A DNA stretch of 13,131 nucleotides from Flavobacteriales bacterium (lineage in GTDB: Bacteria; Bacteroidota; Bacteroidia; Flavobacteriales_D; Crocinitomicaceae). A model generated the notes under the pieces. The model had not been told where the DNA came from. It searched no databases and was given only the letters and a program-made list of their open reading frames with translations. Both the position numbers and the translations under genes were made by a program. This document shows, one piece after another, positions 1 to 6,295 of the stretch; positions within the stretch are counted from its first letter, which is position 1; the number at the start of each line of letters is the position of its first letter. The DNA lies in the NCBI GenBank assembly GCA_018665005.1, contig JABJEE010000014.1, positions 1 to 13,131 on the forward strand, read 5' to 3'.

Positions 1-1
1 C

Positions 2-70
2 CGAATTAGTGCCTCATCAAATCATTTAAAATATAAAGAGTTAGGAAGACTGAGTAAAGTAGATAAGTGA
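2..70 (+). CDS. possible C-terminal end of an unidentified upstream gene (5' partial)
   Basis: One plus-strand frame is open from the window edge to a TGA at 68-70 and would encode the last 22 residues of a protein, ending LGRLSKVDK. The peptide is charged and looks like an ordinary soluble C-terminus, but it is too short to assign to a family. The two other plus-strand frames stop at base 9 and base 29. A chance open frame of this length is quite possible in AT-rich DNA, so the call is weak. If real, the gene would end 43 bases before the UbiA-like gene and on the same strand. Confidence 0.3.
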   Translation, partial: RISASSNHLKYKELGRLSKVDK

Positions 71-113
71 TCTAACGTAGAACTGTTTTTTGTCAGCCCA
101 TCAAAATTGGATT

Positions 114-914
114 ATGAATAACATCCTCAAATACCTTTTAAGAAGTCATATTTTATTGGCGATATACAGTTTCTTTTTTCTTTATGGTTTGTATTTTGAG
201 TACCCATCTTCTTGGGTGTATGCATTAATGATTTCTTTTGGAATAATAGGTATATATAATTTACATCGTCTTTGGAAATTCAAGATGGGAAGACTACCAA
301 ACTCCATTAATGATTGGACAGGGCTTAATAAAAAGTCAATTTACGTACTTGCTTTGATTCCTACTTTAATGGCAATGCTTTTATATTTTTGGCTTTACAG
401 TTTTGATCAATTGCAGAATATTCTGACTGTTTTTTGTGTTTTAACTAGTGTTTTTTATGTAAAGCGTATTGGTAAATTTGCATTAAGAGAAATCCCTTAT
501 TTGAAGGTTTTCTTTGTTATTGCAATATGGTATTTATTGTTTTTCATTTATCCTTACTGGATATTTGATTCACCTCAACCGTGGATTCTAGGTTTCCTGT
601 TTTTAATGAGTATACTAATACCTTCAGATATTAAAGATATATATTTCGATCCTCACGAAATGAGAACCATTCCTCAAGTCGTTGGGATTGAAAAATCGGT
701 TAAGCTCATTCAGCTTGTTTTGATCATTTCAGTTGTGATGTTGTTTATTGGATGGGAGGCAATAAGAAACCCTCAGGCATGGATGATTGGCCTTTTATAC
801 TTTTTCGTTTTGACTATAAATTATAAAAAAATTGGCTATAATTATTTTTTCGCTTTTGTTGACCTAACATTTATGTTAATAGGTATTACAGCGATTTTTT
901 TAAATTTTTTATAA
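114..914 (+). CDS. UbiA-like polytopic membrane protein (divergent prenyltransferase family)
   Basis: This 266-residue protein is almost entirely hydrophobic, with about eight membrane segments, as in UbiA-type prenyltransferases that transfer isoprenoid chains to aromatic or quinone acceptors. The best family signature is at residues 170-191, where PSDIKDIYFDPHEMRTIPQ is followed by a VVGIEKS turn. It resembles the second aspartate-rich UbiA motif (DxxD...D followed by a small turn and a conserved glycine). LREIPYLK at 124-131 also fits Bacteroidota members. The first aspartate motif (NDxxDxxxD) is not intact: its place, residues 48-55, reads YNLHRLWK. Prenyl diphosphate binding is therefore uncertain and the acceptor cannot be guessed. 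I chose the ATG at 114. A TTG at 90 would add eight polar residues with no benefit. The gene ends in a strong terminator, so it is probably the last gene of its unit. Confidence 0.72.
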   Translation: MNNILKYLLRSHILLAIYSFFFLYGLYFEYPSSWVYALMISFGIIGIYNLHRLWKFKMGRLPNSINDWTGLNKKSIYVLALIPTLMAMLLYFWLYSFDQLQNILTVFCVLTSVFYVKRIGKFALREIPYLKVFFVIAIWYLLFFIYPYWIFDSPQPWILGFLFLMSILIPSDIKDIYFDPHEMRTIPQVVGIEKSVKLIQLVLIISVVMLFIGWEAIRNPQAWMIGLLYFFVLTINYKKIGYNYFFAFVDLTFMLIGITAIFLNFL

Positions 915-944
915 AAAAAAAGACCGGAATTTCCGGTCTTTTCT
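915..944 (+). terminator. intrinsic terminator, possibly bidirectional
   Basis: Immediately after the stop codon of the UbiA-like gene is a perfect inverted repeat: AGACCGGAA (921-929) and TTCCGGTCT (931-939). It is extended by an A-run on the left and a T-run on the right (arms 918-929 and 931-942). The GC-rich core followed by T residues is a typical Rho-independent terminator. The flanking A-run means the minus-strand transcript would also end in U residues, although no minus-strand gene approaches it here. Confidence 0.88.
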
Positions 945-1125
945 GTGTTTCGTTAAAAACGTTGAATTATTAAAAAAGTGTTAAAAACCAAAAATATGGG
1001 AGTTTTTTCTCCAAATTTTAAATAGGTTAATGCAATAATTGTGCCATAATATTAAAGGGTAATTTTCTTTGAGAATTATAATTTTTTTTTGACTAAACAA
1101 GCATCAAATGATTACGCGCATTAGC

Positions 1126-1133
1126 TATCTTTA
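1126..1133 (+). promoter_or_regulatory. candidate Bacteroidota -7 box for leuS
   Basis: TATCTTTA matches the Bacteroidota -7 consensus TAnnTTTG except at its last base and lies 18 bases before the leuS ATG, which would give a very short leader. No TTG lies at the usual 19-21 base spacing upstream. The rest of the 945-1151 gap is plain AT-rich sequence in which I see no gene. Confidence 0.35.
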
Positions 1134-1151
1134 CACTCTTATTACAGAATC

Positions 1152-3929
1152 ATGGAATATAACTTTAGGGAAATAGAAAAAAAGTGGATTAAGTTTTGGT
1201 CAGAAAACAAATCTTATAAAACTGTAGAGGATAAATCAAAAGAAAAATACTACGTACTTGATATGTTTCCATATCCTTCAGGGGCGGGATTACATGTCGG
1301 CCACCCTTTGGGATATATTGCTTCTGATGTAATAGCCAGATATAAAAAACTTGAAGGTTATAATGTATTACACCCTATGGGTTATGATTCATTTGGTTTG
1401 CCGGCTGAGCAATATGCCATCCAAACCGGTCAACATCCAGCAGTTACAACGGATAAAAATATAGAACGCTATAGAGACCAGCTTAATCAAATGGGTTTTT
1501 GTTATGATTGGGACCGAGCAGTTAAAACCTCTTCTCCTGAATATTATAAATGGACGCAATGGATTTTTAAGCAGTTGTTTAATTCTTTTTATGATTTAAA
1601 AGAAGGTTGTACAAAAGACATCCAAGTATTGGTGTCTCACTTTGATGCAAGTGGTTCCGCTGGAATACAGGCTTACCATGATGAACATATAGAGTTTTCC
1701 TCGAGTGAATGGAATAATTTTGATCGCAAGCAAAAAGAAGAAATATTACAATCCTACCGAATAGCCTATTTATCAGAATCACAAGTGAACTGGTGCCCGA
1801 AATTAGGAACTGTACTGGCGAATGATGAAATATCAAATGGATTATCAGTTCGCGGAGGTTACCCAGTAGAACAAAAAGTAATGAAGCAGTGGTCTATGAG
1901 AATTAAGGCTTTTGCGGAGCGCCTATTAAATGATTTAGATCAGCTGGACTGGAGCGATTCATTAAAAGAACAACAGAGAAACTGGATTGGTAAATCACAA
2001 GGTGCATCAGTTTCTTTTCAGGTTTCAAATAGTAATGACAGAAAAATAGAGGTTTTTACCACAAGGCCCGACACCATATTTGGGGTAACTTTTATTGTGT
2101 TGGCTCCGGAACATGAAATGGTATTAGATATTGTTGGTGAAGCCCAAAAAGAGGCGGTTACGAGTTATATAGAAAAAACAGCAAATAGATCGGAAAGAGA
2201 TAGGCAATCCGATGTCAAGAATATAACGGGAGAGTTTACAGGTGCTTATGCGCTTCATCCTTTTACGGGAAAAGAAATACCGATCTGGATCGGTGATTAT
2301 GTTTTGTCTACCTACGGAACAGGTGCCGTAATGTCGGTGCCATGTGGTGATCAAAGAGATTATTTATTTGCCCAGAAGTTTGATATTCAAATTGATAATA
2401 TTTTCAAGGATACTGACATATCGAATTGTGCTCATGAGGAAAAGAGTGGGGTAATTACAGGTTCAGACTTTTTAAATGACCTGGAAGTTCAGCAGGCCAT
2501 TACGCGATCGATACAAGAGATTGAAAGCAGTGGCATCGGTAGGGGGAAAACAAATTATAGACTTCGTGATGCTGTTTTTTCAAGACAAAGATATTGGGGA
2601 GAGCCTTTTCCGATTTACTTTGTAGATGAAACTCCGTTTTTAGTGGACGACGAAAAGCTACCCATTGAACTACCGGAAGTAGATAAGTATTTGCCTACCG
2701 AAGAGGGAGAGCCTCCTTTGGCTAGAGCTCAAAAAAACCAATGGAATCATTTTCAAGGTGACAGAATGGATTTCAATACCATGCCAGGGTGGGCAGGAAG
2801 TTCTTGGTATTTTTTAAGATATATGGACCCACATAATGAAAAGGAATTTGTATCCAAAGAAAAGGTCGATTATTGGCAAAACGTGGATTTATACATTGGT
2901 GGTTCAGAACATGCAACAGGACACCTTCTCTATTCAAGATTTTGGACCAAATGCTTATTTGATTTAAAATTTATTCCTTTTGAAGAACCCTTTAAAAAGC
3001 TTATTAATCAGGGTATGATTTTGGGAAGAAGTAATTTTGTGTATCGGATCAATGGCACAAACAGTTTTGTAACGAAAGACAAAAGAAAAGAACATGACAC
3101 CACGGCTATTCACGTAGACATTTCAATTGTGGATAATGATATTTTAGATCAGGAAAAATTCAAGCATTGGCTCCCTGAATACAAGGACGCTACGTTTATA
3201 TTAGACGATAACGGAAATTATCTTTGTGGTTATGAGGTTGAAAAAATGTCAAAGTCAAAATTTAATGTTCAAACACCAGATGATCTTGTTGTAGATTATG
3301 GAGCCGACACCTTAAGATTATATGAAATGTTTTTGGGCCCTATAGAACAAAGTAAACCATGGGATACCAAAGGTATTTCTGGTGTACATAATTTTTTAAG
3401 GAAATGTTGGAGGTTATATTGTTCTTCAGATGGCATCTCAATTGTGTCGAATGAAAAACCTTCCAAGGATTCCATGAAGACTTTACATAAAACGATAAAA
3501 CGTATTAGAGAAGATTTAAATCGTTTTTCTTTAAATACGTGTGTGTCAACTTTCATGATTGCCGTAAATGAATTTACTGAACAAAAATGTCATAGTAAAG
3601 AAGTACTCGAACAGTTCATAATTCTTTTGGCTCCATATGCGCCTCATTTTTGTGAGGAACTATGGGAAAAAGCAGGTCATACACCAGGATCTCTTTATGA
3701 TTCCCAGTTCCCTGTTTTTAAAGAAGAATATTTGATTGAGGAAGCATATGAATATCCTGTTTCTTTTAACGGCAAAATGAGATTTAAGGTTGAATTACCA
3801 TTGACTCTTAAACAAGATGAGATTAAAACAGCGCTAGAAGAAATGGAGCTTACTGCGAAGTGGCTTGACGGCAAAGAACCCAAAAAAGTTATAATTGTCC
3901 CAGGAAAAATTATAAATTTTGTGGTTTAA
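1152..3929 (+). CDS. leuS: leucyl-tRNA synthetase
   Basis: Cytoplasmic class I synthetase that charges tRNA-Leu with leucine. The 925-residue protein has the HIGH-type signature HVGH at 48-51 and KMSKS at 698-702. The editing domain that hydrolyses mischarged tRNA is marked by TTRPDTIFG and by GTGAVMSVPCGDQRDY, which keeps the DQRD core. FSRQRYWGEP and GSSWYFLRYMDP mark the re-entry into the catalytic core. NQGMILGRSNFVYRI begins the extra segment before KMSKS that is familiar from Bacteroidota LeuRS. The anticodon-binding helices (about 740-870) and the small C-terminal tRNA-binding module follow. The ATG start gives MEYNFREIEKKW, the standard N-terminus. It stands alone between a terminator upstream and a convergent regulator gene, and their stop codons interlock. 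All domains are present. Confidence 0.97.
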   Translation: MEYNFREIEKKWIKFWSENKSYKTVEDKSKEKYYVLDMFPYPSGAGLHVGHPLGYIASDVIARYKKLEGYNVLHPMGYDSFGLPAEQYAIQTGQHPAVTTDKNIERYRDQLNQMGFCYDWDRAVKTSSPEYYKWTQWIFKQLFNSFYDLKEGCTKDIQVLVSHFDASGSAGIQAYHDEHIEFSSSEWNNFDRKQKEEILQSYRIAYLSESQVNWCPKLGTVLANDEISNGLSVRGGYPVEQKVMKQWSMRIKAFAERLLNDLDQLDWSDSLKEQQRNWIGKSQGASVSFQVSNSNDRKIEVFTTRPDTIFGVTFIVLAPEHEMVLDIVGEAQKEAVTSYIEKTANRSERDRQSDVKNITGEFTGAYALHPFTGKEIPIWIGDYVLSTYGTGAVMSVPCGDQRDYLFAQKFDIQIDNIFKDTDISNCAHEEKSGVITGSDFLNDLEVQQAITRSIQEIESSGIGRGKTNYRLRDAVFSRQRYWGEPFPIYFVDETPFLVDDEKLPIELPEVDKYLPTEEGEPPLARAQKNQWNHFQGDRMDFNTMPGWAGSSWYFLRYMDPHNEKEFVSKEKVDYWQNVDLYIGGSEHATGHLLYSRFWTKCLFDLKFIPFEEPFKKLINQGMILGRSNFVYRINGTNSFVTKDKRKEHDTTAIHVDISIVDNDILDQEKFKHWLPEYKDATFILDDNGNYLCGYEVEKMSKSKFNVQTPDDLVVDYGADTLRLYEMFLGPIEQSKPWDTKGISGVHNFLRKCWRLYCSSDGISIVSNEKPSKDSMKTLHKTIKRIREDLNRFSLNTCVSTFMIAVNEFTEQKCHSKEVLEQFIILLAPYAPHFCEELWEKAGHTPGSLYDSQFPVFKEEYLIEEAYEYPVSFNGKMRFKVELPLTLKQDEIKTALEEMELTAKWLDGKEPKKVIIVPGKIINFVV

Positions 3930-4798
3930 GATTTCATGTGGTTTGTGATACTTGAAATATCACTTACTTCAACAATGAATTTTTTTAATGCTTCAGAATT
4001 TGGTTTTATTTGGGCGCCCCCCGCAAACACATCTAGCTTTGGGAAATCGGAATTTAGCCTTTTGAAATAACCAACTACAAATTCCTTATCGACAGATGTC
4101 AACCATGATGTAAATACGGCATTGGGTTTTAATTTTTCAATACACTCTACCAAAGAGTCATAAGGTAAACTTTGTCCTAAATAAAAGGTGGGAATTCCTT
4201 TAGATCGTAATAAAAAATGATAAAACAATAAACTAATCTCATGCCACTCGTGCTCCGGCAGATACATTAAAACCGTAGATTCTGTGGAATTCGGAATATC
4301 TTGCTTATCGATTTCGGATATAATTTTTTGTCGGATAAGATTTGACATGAAATGCTCTTGCGCTGGACTCACTGAACCAATCAACCACATAATTCCAATT
4401 CGATCAAGAAAGGGAATGAGGTGATCAGTAAACGTCTTTTCTAATCCAACGGCTTCCAGTAGTCCGTGAAGCGTCTCCTTAAACATCGGTTCATCCAAAG
4501 TAACCAAAGCCAATATGAATTTATCCATACTGTATTCAGGTTCTTTGTCTACTTTAATATCCCAAAGAAGCTTGTTCATATCTTCTTGTGAAAGCTCTGC
4601 GATTTTTGAAATTTTAATTCCATTTCGATTTAACATACTTACGGTTAATAAGTGGGTTAATTCTGAATCGGAGTAGGTTCTGATTTTCGTATCGGTCCTA
4701 TCAGGCGTTAAAATGCGATATCTTTTTTCCCATATTCTTATGGTGTGTGACTTAACACCAGTAAGGGTTTCAAGATCTTTTATTTTATATTCCGCCAT
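3926..4798 (-). CDS. MerR-family regulator with cobalamin-binding domain (CarH-like)
   Basis: DNA-binding regulator of 290 residues. Residues 4-70 form a MerR winged helix-turn-helix: YKIKDLETLTGV, then HTIRIWEKRY and RTYSDSEL. Residues about 90-165 match the helical cap that covers cobalamin in CarH/MetH-type modules and contain the Wx9EH signature (W138, E148, H149). Residues 175-290 form a Rossmann-like B12-binding domain. E184-W-H186-E-I-S189 stands where family members have DxHxxG, so the lower-ligand histidine is present, and FAGGAQ (258-263) provides the GG loop. In characterised CarH proteins, adenosylcobalamin lets the protein bind operators as a tetramer and light breaks it apart; whether this one senses light is inference. 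No carotenoid gene is nearby. It is divergent from engB and overlaps leuS by four bases at the 3' end. Confidence 0.9.
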   Translation of the reverse strand: MAEYKIKDLETLTGVKSHTIRIWEKRYRILTPDRTDTKIRTYSDSELTHLLTVSMLNRNGIKISKIAELSQEDMNKLLWDIKVDKEPEYSMDKFILALVTLDEPMFKETLHGLLEAVGLEKTFTDHLIPFLDRIGIMWLIGSVSPAQEHFMSNLIRQKIISEIDKQDIPNSTESTVLMYLPEHEWHEISLLFYHFLLRSKGIPTFYLGQSLPYDSLVECIEKLKPNAVFTSWLTSVDKEFVVGYFKRLNSDFPKLDVFAGGAQIKPNSEALKKFIVEVSDISSITNHMKS

Positions 4799-4822
4799 TG
4801 TTAGTTCTATCTATTTAATAAA

Positions 4823-4858
4823 AACAAGTTAGTAGCTTAATTGTTCTTATACTTACAA
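4823..4858. promoter_or_regulatory. candidate regulator operator between divergent merR and engB
   Basis: An imperfect inverted repeat pairs AACAAGTTA (4823-4831) with TTAATTGTT (4837-4845): seven of nine positions match across a five-base spacer. The right arm, TTGT at 4841-4844, also pairs with ACAA at 4855-4858, so there are three related half-sites in 36 bases. Since MerR/CarH proteins bind inverted or repeated half-sites in their own promoter regions, autoregulation here is plausible. AT-rich sequence makes such matches cheap, so this is only a candidate. Confidence 0.3.
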
Positions 4859-4877
4859 GATATTATAAATTTACCAA

Positions 4878-5489
4878 ATGGTTATTTCTAGTGCTGATTT
4901 TTTAATTTCAAATACGACATTTAAAAAATGTCCTGAAGATGAAAAACCAGAATTTGCTTTTATTGGGAGGTCAAACGTGGGAAAATCTTCCTTGATAAAC
5001 ATGCTCACCGATAAAAAAAAATTGGCCAAAACATCCTCTACACCGGGTAAAACGCAACTTATAAATCACTTCATCATTAATGAAAATTGGTATTTGGTAG
5101 ATTTACCGGGCTATGGTTATGCCAAAGCATCTAAGAAAAGCAGAAACAATTGGGAGCAATTCATTGCTGAATATTTGCTTCACAGAAAAAATCTTTTGAC
5201 CACTTTTGTTTTAATCGATTCTAGACTAGAACCGCAGAATATCGATTTAGAATTTATGAATTGGTGTGGAGAAAAGGAGATTCCGTTTTCAATCATATTT
5301 ACCAAATCGGACAAGTTGTCGAGTTCAGCGCTTCAAAAAAAAATATCTTTTTATAAAAAAGAACTTCTAAAATATTGGGAGGAGCTACCCCCTGTTTTCA
5401 TTAGCTCTAGTCAATCAAATCTAGGTCGCGAATCTGTTTTGAATTATTTGAATGAGATCCTGGAAGCTTTTAGTCAATCTCGTTCTTGA
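4878..5489 (+). CDS. engB: ribosome-biogenesis GTPase YihA/YsxC (EngB)
   Basis: A 203-residue GTPase of the EngB subfamily, which helps late assembly of the large ribosomal subunit. All G motifs are visible: G1 GRSNVGKS (30-37), the G2 threonine region TPGKT (55-59), G3 DLPG within DLPGYGYA (75-82), G4 TKSD (142-145) and G5 SSS (176-178). Length and motif spacing are normal for the family. The ATG at 4878 places about 23 residues before the G1 strand, as expected. It is divergent from the MerR-type regulator. A TAAATTTA box at 4866-4873 lies so close to the ATG that, if used, it would give an almost leaderless transcript. The next gene, a YebC homologue, follows after 40 bases and seems to have its own promoter. 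Confidence 0.96.
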   Translation: MVISSADFLISNTTFKKCPEDEKPEFAFIGRSNVGKSSLINMLTDKKKLAKTSSTPGKTQLINHFIINENWYLVDLPGYGYAKASKKSRNNWEQFIAEYLLHRKNLLTTFVLIDSRLEPQNIDLEFMNWCGEKEIPFSIIFTKSDKLSSSALQKKISFYKKELLKYWEELPPVFISSSQSNLGRESVLNYLNEILEAFSQSRS

Positions 5490-5516
5490 ATTTACACCTT
5501 GAATTGTATATTTTTG
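5486..5516 (+). promoter_or_regulatory. candidate Bacteroidota promoter for the YebC-family gene
   Basis: TATTTTTG at 5509-5516 is an exact match to the -7 consensus TAnnTTTG. A TTG at 5486-5488, inside the end of engB, is 20 bases upstream, the usual distance for the -33 element. The ATG at 5530 is 13 bases after the box, so the leader would be very short. Confidence 0.5.
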
Positions 5517-5529
5517 TTAAAACTGAACT

Positions 5530-6240
5530 ATGGGAAGAGCCTTTGAATATAGACGTGCCGCTAAAGAAAAAAGATGGGACAAGATGTCCAAGATTTTCCC
5601 TAAACTTGGGAAGGCGATAACTCTAGCAGCAAAAGAGGGAGGTGTTGATCCTGCCTCAAATGCCAAATTAAGAACCGCAATTCAGAACGCCAAAGCTGAA
5701 AACATGCCTAAAGATAATATCGAGGCGGCAATATCAAGATCGGTTCAAAAGGATACGGCACTTTTTAGTGAAATGAATTACGAGGGAAAAGGTCCTCATG
5801 GGGTACTCGTTTTTGTGGAATGCGCAACGGATAATCCAACGCGTACAGTGGCCAATGTAAAATCATATTTTAACAAAGCAGGAGGATGTATTGTGCCCAC
5901 AGGTTCGTTGGAATTTATGTTTCAAAGAAAAAGTGTTTTTGAGTTAGATTTGCCTGAAGAGTTGGATATAGAAGAGCTTGAGTTTAGTCTTATCGATGCT
6001 GGAGTAGAAGAATTAGAGGTTCAAGACAATTTATTATTTGTTTACGGCGACTACACGGCTTTTGGAACAATAGCAAAATCATTAGAAGAGATGAGTTTGG
6101 AGATTCAAAAATCAAGCTTGAAAAGATTTCCCACCTCACCCGTAGAATTTACAGAGGAACAGTTAATAGAAATTGAGAAAATGTTAGATAAAATTGAAGA
6201 TGATGATGACATTCAGCAGGTTTTTACAAACATTGCCTAA
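5530..6240 (+). CDS. YebC/PmpR (TACO1) family protein
   Basis: A 236-residue cytoplasmic protein of the YebC family. Members have been described as transcriptional regulators (PmpR) and, more recently, as ribosome-associated factors that relieve stalling at proline-rich stretches; TACO1 is the mitochondrial relative. The N-terminus reads GRAFEYRRAAKEKRW instead of the MAGHSKW of Proteobacteria. I regard that as the usual Bacteroidota form. Conserved parts follow: KLGKAITLAAKEGG (25-38), then NAKLRTAIQNAKAENMPKDNIEAA (44-67), and YEGKGPHGVLVFVECATDN (84-102). The C-terminal half carries an acidic strand-helix region and ends in an acidic DDDD stretch. Domain length is full. Spacing (40 bases after engB, 55 before porW) allows joint transcription, though a good promoter box lies just before it. 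Confidence 0.93.
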   Translation: MGRAFEYRRAAKEKRWDKMSKIFPKLGKAITLAAKEGGVDPASNAKLRTAIQNAKAENMPKDNIEAAISRSVQKDTALFSEMNYEGKGPHGVLVFVECATDNPTRTVANVKSYFNKAGGCIVPTGSLEFMFQRKSVFELDLPEELDIEELEFSLIDAGVEELEVQDNLLFVYGDYTAFGTIAKSLEEMSLEIQKSSLKRFPTSPVEFTEEQLIEIEKMLDKIEDDDDIQQVFTNIA

Positions 6241-6295
6241 TTATCCCTATTCATTTATACTAAAACATAGATAATTTAGTTATTGATAGACGTTT

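Noticed and set aside
90..113. Upstream TTG start for the UbiA-like gene.
   Set aside because: It adds only eight polar residues before a good ATG whose product begins like other members of the group.
999..1012. Short hairpin GGAG-TTTTTT-CTCC upstream of leuS, considered as an attenuator.
   Set aside because: Only four base pairs, with no leucine-rich leader peptide or alternative pairing partner visible.
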